Of a stretch of DNA of 64,000 bases, positions 45,701-54,478 are shown in pieces (within the stretch, counting starts at the first letter, position 1; each line of letters begins with the position of its first letter). The DNA lies in NCBI RefSeq assembly GCF_014610845.1, contig NZ_JABTCG010000003.1:1-64000 (forward strand), in the 5' to 3' direction. The translations under genes were made by a program, and so were the position numbers. The notes beneath the pieces were generated by a model that was given only the letters and a program-made list of their open reading frames with translations, had not been told where the DNA came from and did not search any database. This DNA comes from Maribacter arenosus. Lineage in GTDB: Bacteria; Bacteroidota; Bacteroidia; Flavobacteriales; Flavobacteriaceae.

Positions 45701-48700
45701 AAGGAATTATAGGCCGCAAAACTGTAGTTGATTGAAAATCCACCAAGGTCATCCGTGGTAATAGGGACCGTTATGGTTTTGGAATCCTTGTTCAAGTGAA
45801 TCAATTGTGCATCCAAGATTTTCCGATCTTTTTCAATAGTGATGGTCACACCCAGATTTTTGGCATTTGAAAACAGTGTGATTTCCGCTGTATCACCAAT
45901 AGAATAATGCTCCTTGTCGGTTTTGACGCTGAATAGCTGGTTATCGGCAAGGGTTTTGTCATTTTCACTGTAAAACGTGGTAAAGGCCACATCTGAAACA
46001 ACTTGCCCAAATTTGTCCTTGGATTCCAGCTCTACACGATAGGTTCCCGAAGCCCATTTTTGACTATTGCCTAGCGTTATTTTCGTAGAGGTACCCGTAT
46101 CAAAAGGCTTTTCTAAAACCAATGTTCCGTTTTTCCATTGTCTACGGTCATGTTCATTGCTAAACGCATCATGTGGAAACAGTTTTTGGAATTCTTCTTT
46201 CGTAAATCCGGAATAGTCTGGGGCTTCCCAAGGGCGACTTCTTAAAACATTGACGGGGGCGATTAATTTATAAATTTTCAACGTTCCCAAGGCAGGTACA
46301 AATTGCCCATTTAGGTTTTGGGTATTGATGGTAATGCTATTTTCTTTCTTGTCTTTATCCAGGGTTTCATTGACCACAATATTGGCCGTCATGGCATGGT
46401 AACCAACGCGCACCATCGTACTTGTGCTGTGGGTTTCCCCATTGATGTCTGTAACATCGGCGGTTACCTCATAATTGAAAATAGGTAACCCCTCCCTGTC
46501 AGCAGTTTTATCGGGAATGGCCTTAAAATAGATTTTATAGGCGCCCGAAGCATCTGTAATTGTCTCACCATGGATTATTTCTTGTGGAGTTGAATTAAAA
46601 ATGGGACGGTACCAATAATACCATATTGGGTAATTCACTATTCGTTGTACACGGTAGGTAACTTTGGCATCGCTGATCGTGCTTCCGGCATAGGCCGTGG
46701 CCTTTCCATAAACTGTTATTCTATCATTGACTTGATAGGTCTCCGTTATAGGGTCAAACGAGGTTTTAAATTTAGGGCGCTTGTATTCCTCTACCGAGAA
46801 ATCGGCATTTCCATTGATCTGTATTTCACTTGAACTTACCTGTAAGGCATAATTTCCGGTAAGGCCATTATTGGGTATAATAAATTCCCCGGTAAAGGAA
46901 CCAAATTCATTCGTTAGAAAATCCTGTTGGGTCACTTCCTGATAATTGGCATCACGAAGGGTGACGGTAATTTTGGTATTTGCTTGTACACTTGAAATGC
47001 CATTTTGCCGGCCAATGGCGATACCCTTGAAATACAGGGGTTGTCCAGGTCGGTATATGCTACGGTCCGTGAATAAGAATGCATTGTAATTAACTTCGTG
47101 TAGTATTCTTGAATTCGCTTTTTGGTTGATATAGTAATCACCGAAATAGGCTGTATCATCACCGGCCGTAACTGTAGTCTTGACACTCGTCCATCGTTTG
47201 CTGGGTAATGGGATTTTAACTTGGCCCAAATCATCCGTAGTAAACATCTTTGTCAAGAAAGCACGGTCATAATTTTCCTGGTACGATAATACCAGTTTTG
47301 CCCCTTTCTTGGGCTGCCCATTATTTCTGTCGATAACCTGAAAAACATGCTCCGATGACGAACGGGTTTCTACAAGGGCTAAATTGGTGACTTGTATATC
47401 GGTATAGGCGAATGAACTGCTTTTCTCTTTCGGAGTGGCCAAAACGAGATACAAGCCGTTATCCAATTCAGGCAATAGGATTTCAGTACTGTGACTTTGG
47501 TAATCACCTTCATTCTTTAAGGTAGCCTCCCAAGATTTGGATACACTCAAATTCTTGATGTAAGCGAGCTTCTTAGGTTCTGGATAAAGTTTGTTCAATT
47601 TTTCTAAATCCTGGTGGGTAATATTATATGCTGAGAGCAGCAGATCGTTGTGGTTTTTATAATTTACCAGGAGACGTGACAGTCGATTAATGGGAATGAA
47701 CCGTTCTGCCGTGAGTTGAAGGTCTTTTGCCAAAATGGTAGCTTTAAGATCCCTACTTTTATCAGCGGCCTTGCTTTTGGGGTATTCTTGGACTATCGAA
47801 TCGCAAAGTGCGACGGCTTCTTTATGTTTCCATTGGTGTTCTGTGTTGGTTTTAGGGTTAAATCCGTTACCCCATTGGTGGAATAACGAAGCGATTTCAT
47901 AGCGGTATAGAGCCGACGTTTCGTGTGGCGCCGTGCTTGCTACTGAATTTTGTAACACTTCTAAATAAAGTTGACCCTTGTTGGGAAAAATGGCATTTTC
48001 ATATATAAATCCCAGTCTTTCCATATCAACAGCTACCATGGCCTCGGGATTGTCGTTGCTAGTGTGTAAACGTAATAATTCCTGGTATACCAGTAAGGCT
48101 TTGGATTGTAATGAGGTTTTGTCCGTGGTGTCTACCTTTTGTTTTATGAAACCATGGGATTCGCACAATAATTCGGGATTATCGATTTCAAATTTTTCGG
48201 CTGGCCGTGTTATGTTCGTTTCTTGGGTTTTATAAAAATCCAATGCCGAATGCGCCAAAATATCGAATAGGGTGGGACGGTACTTTTCAGAACCTTTTTG
48301 GTCAACCAGAATTTCCTTGAACGTATCGACCTTAATTTGTTGTAACGCTTTCGGATTTGCCAACGAATTTTCAAAGTGTACGTTGATTTCCTCAAAGAGT
48401 GTGGTCAAGTCCCAAGTACGAAAGTCTACCGAATCGATTTTCGTCTCCGTTTTGGTCCTATTGTAAAATTGATACCGGTTTTGCTGGAAATATTGCCAAT
48501 ATAGATTCGCCAAATAACCCTCCAATACATTTTTTGTTGGTGATTTAGCCTTCCCTATCTCTTCTTTGAATTCATTGATAATCTGCAATTGGGCATCCTC
48601 TTCCAAAGTCATGGCATACTTTGAAATATAAAGGAGCGACTTTACAATTTGACCGGAATTGTTTTCCTTTTTCGCTTGTTTGGATATTTTTTCTACCACA

Positions 48701-48840
48701 GCCATCGCAGATTTCGTGAGGGCTTCTTTTTCAAATTGCTGCACACTTTTCCATAACACTTCATACGATTCATCATTTTTTTGGGAATGTGCCATTTGGG
48801 AAAATAGGATTACGGTTATCAGGAGAAAGAGATTCTTCAT
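42772..48840 (-). CDS. Large alpha-2-macroglobulin-family protein
   Basis: This 2,022-residue protein has a signal peptide (MKNLFLLITVILFSQMAHS) without a lipobox cysteine, then an N-terminal helical region (to about 600). Macroglobulin domains follow, with FTDRSIYRPGQPLYFKG (about 585-605), and an A2M domain with EALTQWKLQLLAHT near 1290. The thioester motif CNEQ appears in YPYDCNEQLFSRYYANS, Cys at about 1478, followed by an alpha/alpha toroid. Such proteins trap attacking proteases in the periplasm. It is long compared with E. coli YfaS (about 1,530), mainly at the N-terminus. I chose ATG 48840 because the signal peptide then starts cleanly. No pbpC lies nearby, unlike in many bacteria. 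Confidence 0.93.
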   Translation of the reverse strand: MKNLFLLITVILFSQMAHSQKNDESYEVLWKSVQQFEKEALTKSAMAVVEKISKQAKKENNSGQIVKSLLYISKYAMTLEEDAQLQIINEFKEEIGKAKSPTKNVLEGYLANLYWQYFQQNRYQFYNRTKTETKIDSVDFRTWDLTTLFEEINVHFENSLANPKALQQIKVDTFKEILVDQKGSEKYRPTLFDILAHSALDFYKTQETNITRPAEKFEIDNPELLCESHGFIKQKVDTTDKTSLQSKALLVYQELLRLHTSNDNPEAMVAVDMERLGFIYENAIFPNKGQLYLEVLQNSVASTAPHETSALYRYEIASLFHQWGNGFNPKTNTEHQWKHKEAVALCDSIVQEYPKSKAADKSRDLKATILAKDLQLTAERFIPINRLSRLLVNYKNHNDLLLSAYNITHQDLEKLNKLYPEPKKLAYIKNLSVSKSWEATLKNEGDYQSHSTEILLPELDNGLYLVLATPKEKSSSFAYTDIQVTNLALVETRSSSEHVFQVIDRNNGQPKKGAKLVLSYQENYDRAFLTKMFTTDDLGQVKIPLPSKRWTSVKTTVTAGDDTAYFGDYYINQKANSRILHEVNYNAFLFTDRSIYRPGQPLYFKGIAIGRQNGISSVQANTKITVTLRDANYQEVTQQDFLTNEFGSFTGEFIIPNNGLTGNYALQVSSSEIQINGNADFSVEEYKRPKFKTSFDPITETYQVNDRITVYGKATAYAGSTISDAKVTYRVQRIVNYPIWYYWYRPIFNSTPQEIIHGETITDASGAYKIYFKAIPDKTADREGLPIFNYEVTADVTDINGETHSTSTMVRVGYHAMTANIVVNETLDKDKKENSITINTQNLNGQFVPALGTLKIYKLIAPVNVLRSRPWEAPDYSGFTKEEFQKLFPHDAFSNEHDRRQWKNGTLVLEKPFDTGTSTKITLGNSQKWASGTYRVELESKDKFGQVVSDVAFTTFYSENDKTLADNQLFSVKTDKEHYSIGDTAEITLFSNAKNLGVTITIEKDRKILDAQLIHLNKDSKTITVPITTDDLGGFSINYSFAAYNSFVSNALPIVVPYPKTDLDIETLTFRDKLKPGTDETWSFKIKGPKGEKVTAEILASMYDASLDAFRGHYWNFHPIYNPTYYSSYQSNAHQSFGNTTFMVYNENTYQNHYKPQYYDSFNWFGLHFGYGYGLYRERRMMKTAASMPVMAIMEDSASMDGAVEAEYDVVGNASGIEIADESKQENKEEDLGDVQIRKNLQETAFFFPQLQTDKEGNVSFSFTTPEALTQWKLQLLAHTKTLQYAISTMETVTQKELMVIPNVPRFLREGDEIMISTKIANLTDAALSGIAQIELTEVFTGKSMTDYLIVHDKKEQQDRKTTSIQQAFKVDSLGNTQVTWRLKIPSEVQALQYKIIAKAGDHSDGEQNVLPVLTNRMLVTETLPMWVLGNETKTFVLDKLKDNTSGTLKHHKLSLEITSNPAWYAVQALPYLMEYPYDCNEQLFSRYYANSLASYIANSTPKIREVFDQWANSDALLSNLEKNQELKSLLIQETPWLRDAQSESAQKKRIALLFDLNKMRNEQANALHKLEQNQMSTGAWAWFKGGRENRFITQHIIIGLGHLKKLSVTPNIDDKSSDMITKAVHYLDREFVKEYEQMKKYAANINDDHLSYTQLHYLYMRSFFDDIKTTKEVDKIREYYQGQAKKYWTKRSLYAKGLLALVLYRMDDAVSANKVLRSLKENSINSEELGMYWKENTPSWHWHQAPIETQALLIEAFSEIGNDLKAIDNMKIWLLKNKQTNQWKTTKSTTEAVYALLLQGGDWLSVTEAVDVMVGGENIASSKMDNVKVEAGTGYYKTSWNPKEIVPKMAEVKLTKKGDGISWGSMYWQYFEDLDKITSAETPLQLKKKLFLRRYTPTGEEITVISDTTQVKVGDLVRVRIELKADRAMEFVHMKDMRAAGLEPINVLSQYKWQDGLGYYESTKDASTNFFFDYLPKGVFVFEYDLRVNNAGDFSNGITTIQSMYAPEFSSHSEGVRLSVE

Positions 48841-49019
48841 ATACATAAAATTAATAAACAAAAGTGTGCAAATCCTATACCAATGGCAATAATAAATGAG
48901 GGAATGGGCTGGTTGAATGAGTTATCCCTGGGGTTCTGTATTTATCCGTACGACTGTACGTATTGAACGTAAGTTTTAATTATCGGATTAACCCATTATT
49001 TCAAGGGAATAATAACATA

Positions 49020-49805
49020 CTATAACGACTTCAACAATCCGCCATCAATAGGAATTTGGGTTCCTGTGATGTAGGAAGCTTGTTCCGAAGCCAAGAAGGT
49101 GGCCAAAAAAGCATATTCCTTGGGGTTGCCAATTCTATTCATGGGTACCTGTTGCTCCATATTGCTTCTGACCTCCTCAATGGGGATACCCAATTGTTGG
49201 GCTTTTGTGGCATTGAGGTCTTTGATGCGTTCCGTGTCAAAATATCCTGTTAGTATGCTATTCACGGTTATATGATCTGATGCAACATCCGTGGCCAAAG
49301 TTTTGGCCCAAGTGACCAAAGCCGCACGGATTGAATTGGAAAGGGCCAAATAGGATAGCGGTTCCTTTACCGAAATGGAGGCGACATTAATGATTCTGCC
49401 CCATTGATTTTTCACCATATATTCCAATGCCAATTGTGTGGTGAGTACCACACTTTTAAAAAGAACATCGAAGGCCTCCTGATAATCTGAAATCCTCATG
49501 TCCATAGCCCCACCGGCCTTGGGGCCTTGCGTATTGTTCACCAAAATATCGATATGCTGGTTCTTGAAAAATGCCGTAATCGTGTTGGTATAGACTTCAA
49601 AATCATTGAAATCGACCAAAAGATAACGGTGTTTTTGCCCATCTTGAGCTGGCATCTGCTGTAAGATGGACTTGAGTTTGGCTTCGTTCCGCGCCATGAG
49701 GGTCACATTGGCCCCACTTTCGGCCATTTGTTGGGCTATGGCCCTTCCGATGCCACGGCTACTACCTCCTATAAGGACATTCTTTCCTTTGAGTGAAATG
49801 TTCAT
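49020..49805 (-). CDS. SDR-family oxidoreductase with altered catalytic pair
   Basis: This 261-residue Rossmann enzyme has the NAD(P)-binding GGSSRGIGRA near residues 13-22 and NNTQGP near 90. The expected Tyr-x3-Lys pair is replaced: aligned to ISVKEPLSYLALSNSIRAAL, Ser156 occupies the Tyr place and Arg160 the Lys place, although Tyr153 lies close. A divergent SDR subgroup with an LSNxxR motif exists, so it may still act on an unknown carbonyl. C-terminal IPIDGGLLKSL is normal. Its ATG follows the cupin stop by two bases and is surely co-transcribed. Confidence 0.9.
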   Translation of the reverse strand: MNISLKGKNVLIGGSSRGIGRAIAQQMAESGANVTLMARNEAKLKSILQQMPAQDGQKHRYLLVDFNDFEVYTNTITAFFKNQHIDILVNNTQGPKAGGAMDMRISDYQEAFDVLFKSVVLTTQLALEYMVKNQWGRIINVASISVKEPLSYLALSNSIRAALVTWAKTLATDVASDHITVNSILTGYFDTERIKDLNATKAQQLGIPIEEVRSNMEQQVPMNRIGNPKEYAFLATFLASEQASYITGTQIPIDGGLLKSL

Positions 49806-49807
49806 TT

Positions 49808-50125
49808 TTATTTGTATTCTTTCCTAGCCGGACTAAAAACATCCATTAATTTACAAGGCGTTATTGCCTTACCGCTATGCTTTTTATGGGGCCCAATTAC
49901 TACAAGATCTCCAGGTTGGTATATTTTCGTTTTACCTTCCAGGGTAAACTCAAACCGTCCTTCCAACACCTGCATAATCTGTTCGTTTTTATGGGAATGT
50001 TCAGGAACTGCGGCCCCTTTTTCAACTTCCCAAAAAGCGATAGACATATTTTCTGAATGCACCAACTTTCCATGGTAGCCTGGCATGATCTCTTTTGGCG
50101 GAATGGTGGAGAGTTTAAAATCCAT
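49808..50125 (-). CDS. Cupin-domain protein
   Basis: This 105-residue single-cupin protein has motif 1 VPEHSHKNEQIMQVLEGRFEF (two His and a Glu that would bind metal) and motif 2 YQPGDLVVIGPHKKHSGKA. It may be a small isomerase, dioxygenase or binding protein; the substrate is unknown. I start at ATG 50125 (MDFKLS) because the upstream reading from 50188 adds an unconserved hydrophobic piece. It begins an operon with the SDR gene, which suggests a joint catabolic or biosynthetic step. Confidence 0.9.
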   Translation of the reverse strand: MDFKLSTIPPKEIMPGYHGKLVHSENMSIAFWEVEKGAAVPEHSHKNEQIMQVLEGRFEFTLEGKTKIYQPGDLVVIGPHKKHSGKAITPCKLMDVFSPARKEYK

Positions 50126-50176
50126 ACGTATGTTTATTAAGCTAAGATAAAAATAAAGTATGGGTTTTTGGAATAG

Positions 50177-50207
50177 TTTGTAGAGCACTTTCCTATCCTT
50201 ATCTTTG
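50177..50207 (+). promoter_or_regulatory. Promoter of mpl (TTTG-N19-TATCTTTG)
   Basis: TTTG (50177-50180) is followed after 19 bases by TATCTTTG (50200-50207). Both elements and the spacing match the Bacteroidota -33/-7 consensus. The mpl ATG lies 18 bases downstream. This is the best promoter match I saw in the window. Confidence 0.75.
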
Positions 50208-50225
50208 CCCTATAATTCAATCTTC

Positions 50226-51587
50226 ATGCGCATACATTTTATCGCTATTGGGGGCAGTGCCATGCACAATCTTGCCCTAGCGCTTCATCACAAAGGATAT
50301 CACATCACAGGTAGTGACGATATTATCTTTGAACCTTCAAAAGGCCGGTTGGCCGCAAAAGGACTTCTGCCAGAGACTTTTGGTTGGGATCCCGAGAAAA
50401 TAAATACAGGTTTGGATGCCGTCATCCTTGGGATGCATGCGAAGCCGGATAATCCCGAACTTTTAAAAGCACAAGAGCTGGGCGTTACCATATATTCCTA
50501 TCCAGAGTTCTTATACGAACAATCCAAGAACAAAACACGTGTGGTTATCGGTGGCAGTCACGGCAAAACCACGATAACCTCGATGATCCTTCATATTCTC
50601 AAGTATCATAATAAATCCGTCGATTTTATGGTTGGGGCCCAATTGGAAGGATTTGAGCGAATGGTTCATTTGACCGAGGAGAATGATTTTATCGTACTTG
50701 AGGGGGATGAGTATCTTTCCTCACCTATAGATCGTAGACCGAAATTCCATTTGTATAAACCTAATATCGCATTGTTGAGTGGCATTGCGTGGGACCATAT
50801 CAATGTCTTTCCAACGTATGACAACTATGTTGAACAATTCCGCATTTTTGTGGATAGTATCGTCAAAGGTGGAAGCATTACCTATAATATTGAGGATGAT
50901 GAAGTCAAGAAGGTGGTTGAAGCCTCTCAAAATACCATTCGTAAATTTCCATATACCACCCCGGAATATAAAGTAGTAGATGGGCAAACGCTTTTGGAAA
51001 CCCCTGAAGGGCCTATGCCCATTTCCATTTTCGGACAGCATAATCTAAGTAATTTGGCGGGCGCCAAATGGATATGCCAGAATATGGGTGTTGACGAAGA
51101 TGATTTTTATGAGGCTATTGCTACCTTTTCCGGTGCCTCAAAACGTTTAGAGAAAATTGCGGAGACCAAGTCGGCCGTTGTATATAAGGATTTTGCGCAT
51201 TCGCCCAGTAAGGTGTCGGCTACGACCAATGCTGTAAAAGAGCAATATCCGGATAGAAAGGTACTCGCCTGTTTGGAATTGCATACCTATAGCAGTTTCA
51301 ATGCGGATTTTTTAAAAGGATACAAGGGGGCATTGGATGCAGCCGATGAGGCCGTTGTATTCTATTTGCCTGAATCTGTTAAGATTAAAAAACTAAAAGA
51401 GGTAAGCCCTGAGCAGATTATGGAGGCTTTTGAACGCACAGATCTAAAGGTATTTACCAAAGCTAGTGAATTCAAGGATTTTGTTTTCGACCAGGATTAT
51501 GGTAATTCAGTGTTGCTACTTATGAGCTCTGGAAATTACGGCGGGCTTGATCTACAGGCGGTAAAAGGTTTGATCGAGGCAAAATAG
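50226..51587 (+). CDS. mpl: UDP-N-acetylmuramate:murein-tripeptide ligase Mpl
   Basis: This 453-residue Mur ligase has FIAIGGSAMHNLALAL at the start, the ATP-binding GGSHGKTTITSM near 108-119, and the central-domain ALLSGIAWDHINVF near 180-193. It attaches the recycled peptide L-Ala-gamma-D-Glu-diaminopimelate to UDP-MurNAc, so it recycles peptidoglycan. The HNLA and HGKTT texts separate it from MurC (GIGGIGMS). ATG at 50226 fits both the family start and the promoter. It is followed by radC after 141 bases. Confidence 0.93.
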   Translation: MRIHFIAIGGSAMHNLALALHHKGYHITGSDDIIFEPSKGRLAAKGLLPETFGWDPEKINTGLDAVILGMHAKPDNPELLKAQELGVTIYSYPEFLYEQSKNKTRVVIGGSHGKTTITSMILHILKYHNKSVDFMVGAQLEGFERMVHLTEENDFIVLEGDEYLSSPIDRRPKFHLYKPNIALLSGIAWDHINVFPTYDNYVEQFRIFVDSIVKGGSITYNIEDDEVKKVVEASQNTIRKFPYTTPEYKVVDGQTLLETPEGPMPISIFGQHNLSNLAGAKWICQNMGVDEDDFYEAIATFSGASKRLEKIAETKSAVVYKDFAHSPSKVSATTNAVKEQYPDRKVLACLELHTYSSFNADFLKGYKGALDAADEAVVFYLPESVKIKKLKEVSPEQIMEAFERTDLKVFTKASEFKDFVFDQDYGNSVLLLMSSGNYGGLDLQAVKGLIEAK

Positions 51588-51728
51588 GGCAGGCATTTAG
51601 TATACTGGTGCTGTCATTCATGTAATCTGACCGATATCCTTTGAAATTCTTATCATAAGAAGATTGCCTTTGATCATAAAAATGATTTGTTCTTTACAAT
51701 AAAAATAATTGTTGATTATCTTTATTGC

Positions 51729-52427
51729 ATGCAAGAAAAAACACCCTCATTTTCCATAAAACATTGGTCAGATGATGACAAGCCGAGGGAAAAAATGGTC
51801 CGCAAGGGTAAATCGATATTATCGGATGCCGAGTTGATCGCCATTTTAATTGGTTCTGGAAGCAGAAATGAAAGTGCGGTTGAACTATCAAAGCGAATTT
51901 TGGCATCAGTGAACAATAATCTGAATGAACTAGGTAAGCTCTCTATAAAACAATTGATGCAGTTTAAAGGTATTGGTGAGGCCAAGGCGGTAACCATTGC
52001 CGCAGCCCTGGAAATAGGTCGGAGAAGGAGGGGTGAAGAGGCACAAAAAATAACCAAGATAGGAAGTAGCAAGGATGCTTTTGAGTTATTACAGCCCAAA
52101 ATGGGCGAATTGCCCCATGAGGAATTTTGGATTGTATATTTGAACAATTCGAACAACGTTATGCATACTTCCCAGTTAAGCAAAGGGGGTATTACCGGTA
52201 CCTTGGTCGATGTTCGTTTGGTCATGAAACAAGCCCTGGAGTTGGGGGCCGTTGCCCTCATATTGGCGCACAACCATCCTTCTGGGGGGTTAAAACCCAG
52301 CAGTGCCGATAAACAGCTTACCCAAAAACTTCAGAAGGCTGGTATTGCTTTGGATATAAAAATATTGGATCATTTGATCATTACCCAAAAGGATTACTTT
52401 AGTTTTGCTGATCGATCTATTTTATAA
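51729..52427 (+). CDS. radC: RadC-family JAB/MPN protein
   Basis: This 232-residue protein has an N-terminal helix-hairpin-helix part (LMQFKGIGEAKAVTIAAALE near 75-95) and a JAMM metalloprotease-like domain with Glu in LPHEEFWIVYLNN and the metal motif AHNHPSGGLKPSSAD near 180-194. Despite its name, a DNA repair role for RadC is disputed. I start at ATG 51729 (MQEKTPSFSIKHW), which matches the family start KxWxxDDKPREK. The longer start at 51687 adds an unconserved hydrophobic piece. Confidence 0.93.
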   Translation: MQEKTPSFSIKHWSDDDKPREKMVRKGKSILSDAELIAILIGSGSRNESAVELSKRILASVNNNLNELGKLSIKQLMQFKGIGEAKAVTIAAALEIGRRRRGEEAQKITKIGSSKDAFELLQPKMGELPHEEFWIVYLNNSNNVMHTSQLSKGGITGTLVDVRLVMKQALELGAVALILAHNHPSGGLKPSSADKQLTQKLQKAGIALDIKILDHLIITQKDYFSFADRSIL

Positions 52428-52447
52428 ACCCACTTTTCAACGCAAAG

Positions 52448-53743
52448 ATGTTACTGATATACACGCATAAAATAACACCACGGTTTAGTTACATTATGCG
52501 ACAAGTATTTACCAGGATCTTAGGAATAGAAGTGTCATTCACCACCAAAGTCGAGGACTTTATTAAACACTCGGGCGCGAAGATAACCTATACGAAACAA
52601 CCCTTGCAAAATGAGTTTTTCGTGCGAAGCAATGATCTGCTTTTTGAGTCTGGTATAAATGATATTCAAATCAATATAATGGATTGGGAGGGGGTACCCT
52701 GTTTTTTTACGACGAGCGAGAATAGTGCCTTACCTTACGATATTTTCTCAGCCAGTTTTTATTTGCTTTCAAGATATGAGGAATATCTTCCGCATGTAAA
52801 GGACATACACGGTAGGTTTTCCCCAAAGGACAGTATTGCCTACCAGAATAATTTCCTGGCACTGCCTGTGGTCGATATTTGGGCCAACAAATTATTGGAT
52901 AGGCTACTGGAACGTTTCCCGGATATGAAAGTAAAAAAACCGGTCTACAGTTACATTTCAATAATAGATGTGACCTCATCGCATTGTTATGCACATCGAG
53001 GGTTTACACGTAGTTTAGCCGGTTTTCTGCTAGATTTGGTCAAGTTTAGGATAAAACGATTGTTCGAACGGGTTGTGGTATGGTTCAATCCCAGTAAGGA
53101 CCCCTATGACAATTTCGAATTTTTAATTCAAAAAAGGAAGGAATATAATTTAAACTGCATATTCTTTTTTCAGTTAGCCTCTTATTCCACCTATGATAAA
53201 AATTTATCCCCAAACAATAACAATTTCCGTTTTTTGATAAAAACGATTGCGGATTACTGCAAAGTCTCCTTGGCAGCGTCTTATAGTTCGTTCAATGATG
53301 TTGAATTATTGAGAAAAGAGAAAAAGAATTTGGCGGATGTGATCAATAGGCAAGTGGAATACTCTAGAATGCGATACAATAGGGTCGATGTTCCCCAAAC
53401 CTATCGAAATTTGGTCGATGCGGAGTTTACCGATGATTTTACCATGGGCTATACCCATGAAATAGGATTTAGGGCAGGCACGTCATTTCCATTTTATTTG
53501 TACGATATCAATATGGAACTGCAACAGCCCATACGGGTCCATTCTTTTGCCTTTCACGACTATGCGTTGCATGAAGAAACCTCCTTGGATGCTATTTTAG
53601 GGAAAGTAAGATCATTATACCAAGAGGTGAAAAAAGTAAATGGGGAGTTTATATCCGTTTTTTCGAACGAACTTTTGGGTACCGACCATCCTTTGGATTG
53701 GAAAGAAACTTATGAAGCAATCATAAAGAATTACCATGTATAG
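52448..53743 (+). CDS. Polysaccharide deacetylase family protein, probably degenerate
   Basis: This 431-residue protein has the N-terminal extension of flavobacterial deacetylases (ISAxFYLLSRYEEYL near 98-115) and a NodB-like C-terminal half. In active relatives the metal site reads approximately DIDNA, HPSY and SRQH. Here these places read DVTSSHC (about residue 174), AASYS (about 276) and SRMRY (about 305), so at least two metal ligands appear lost. This comparison is from memory and needs an alignment. It may bind glycan without hydrolysing it. It overlaps the HAD nucleotidase gene by eight bases. Confidence 0.8.
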   Translation: MLLIYTHKITPRFSYIMRQVFTRILGIEVSFTTKVEDFIKHSGAKITYTKQPLQNEFFVRSNDLLFESGINDIQINIMDWEGVPCFFTTSENSALPYDIFSASFYLLSRYEEYLPHVKDIHGRFSPKDSIAYQNNFLALPVVDIWANKLLDRLLERFPDMKVKKPVYSYISIIDVTSSHCYAHRGFTRSLAGFLLDLVKFRIKRLFERVVVWFNPSKDPYDNFEFLIQKRKEYNLNCIFFFQLASYSTYDKNLSPNNNNFRFLIKTIADYCKVSLAASYSSFNDVELLRKEKKNLADVINRQVEYSRMRYNRVDVPQTYRNLVDAEFTDDFTMGYTHEIGFRAGTSFPFYLYDINMELQQPIRVHSFAFHDYALHEETSLDAILGKVRSLYQEVKKVNGEFISVFSNELLGTDHPLDWKETYEAIIKNYHV

Positions 53744-54425
53744 CGAGAGGATTTCAGACGTTTTCTTTGATTTGGACCATACTCTATGGGATTTTGAAAA
53801 GAACTCCGCGCTTACTTTTGAAAGAATATTGAAAGTGCATCGGATTGAAGTGGATCTAGATGACTTTCTTGAAATCTATATTCCCATTAATCTGGCTTTC
53901 TGGAAAATGTATCGCGAAGACAAAATCACCAAAACAGAATTGCGATACCAGCGTTTGAGAATCGTCTTCGATGAATTGAAATATCGAGTTTCCGACGAGA
54001 TGATCAATCAACTCTCTATCGATTACATCAAGTACCTATCCTCGTATAACCATCTATTTCCGAATGCCGTAGAGGTATTGGATTACCTAAAACCAAAATA
54101 TAAACTACATATCATCACCAATGGTTTTCAGGAAGTACAGGAAAAGAAACTGTTGAACGCCAATATTCGTTATTATTTTGATCATATCGTCAATTCTGAA
54201 ATGGCCGGGGTCAAAAAACCGAACCCTCTTATTTTCGAATTGGCCCTGCATAGGGCGAATATCACTTCGGATAGAGCAATTATGATCGGTGATAGTTTAG
54301 AAGCCGATATTCTTGGGGCCAAGGCTGTGGGCTTCCAGACCCTGCACTTTAATGTTCATAACGATCCCGACCACGAATTTTGTCATATGATTCACGATTT
54401 AAGTGAAATAAAAAGCTTTTTGTAG
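53736..54425 (+). CDS. YjjG-family HAD nucleotidase
   Basis: This 229-residue HAD phosphatase has motif I DLDHTLWDFEKN with the two catalytic Asp residues near residue 14, motif II in IITNG, and motif III/IV MIGDSLEADILGA near 187-199. It matches the YjjG group, which removes phosphate from pyrimidine nucleoside monophosphates including modified ones, a house-cleaning role. It overlaps the preceding gene by eight bases and is probably translated from the same transcript. Confidence 0.93.
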   Translation: MYSERISDVFFDLDHTLWDFEKNSALTFERILKVHRIEVDLDDFLEIYIPINLAFWKMYREDKITKTELRYQRLRIVFDELKYRVSDEMINQLSIDYIKYLSSYNHLFPNAVEVLDYLKPKYKLHIITNGFQEVQEKKLLNANIRYYFDHIVNSEMAGVKKPNPLIFELALHRANITSDRAIMIGDSLEADILGAKAVGFQTLHFNVHNDPDHEFCHMIHDLSEIKSFL

Positions 54426-54478
54426 AGTTATACATAGTATAACATGAGATCCTTTTGTCGATTATAAGGTTATATGCA

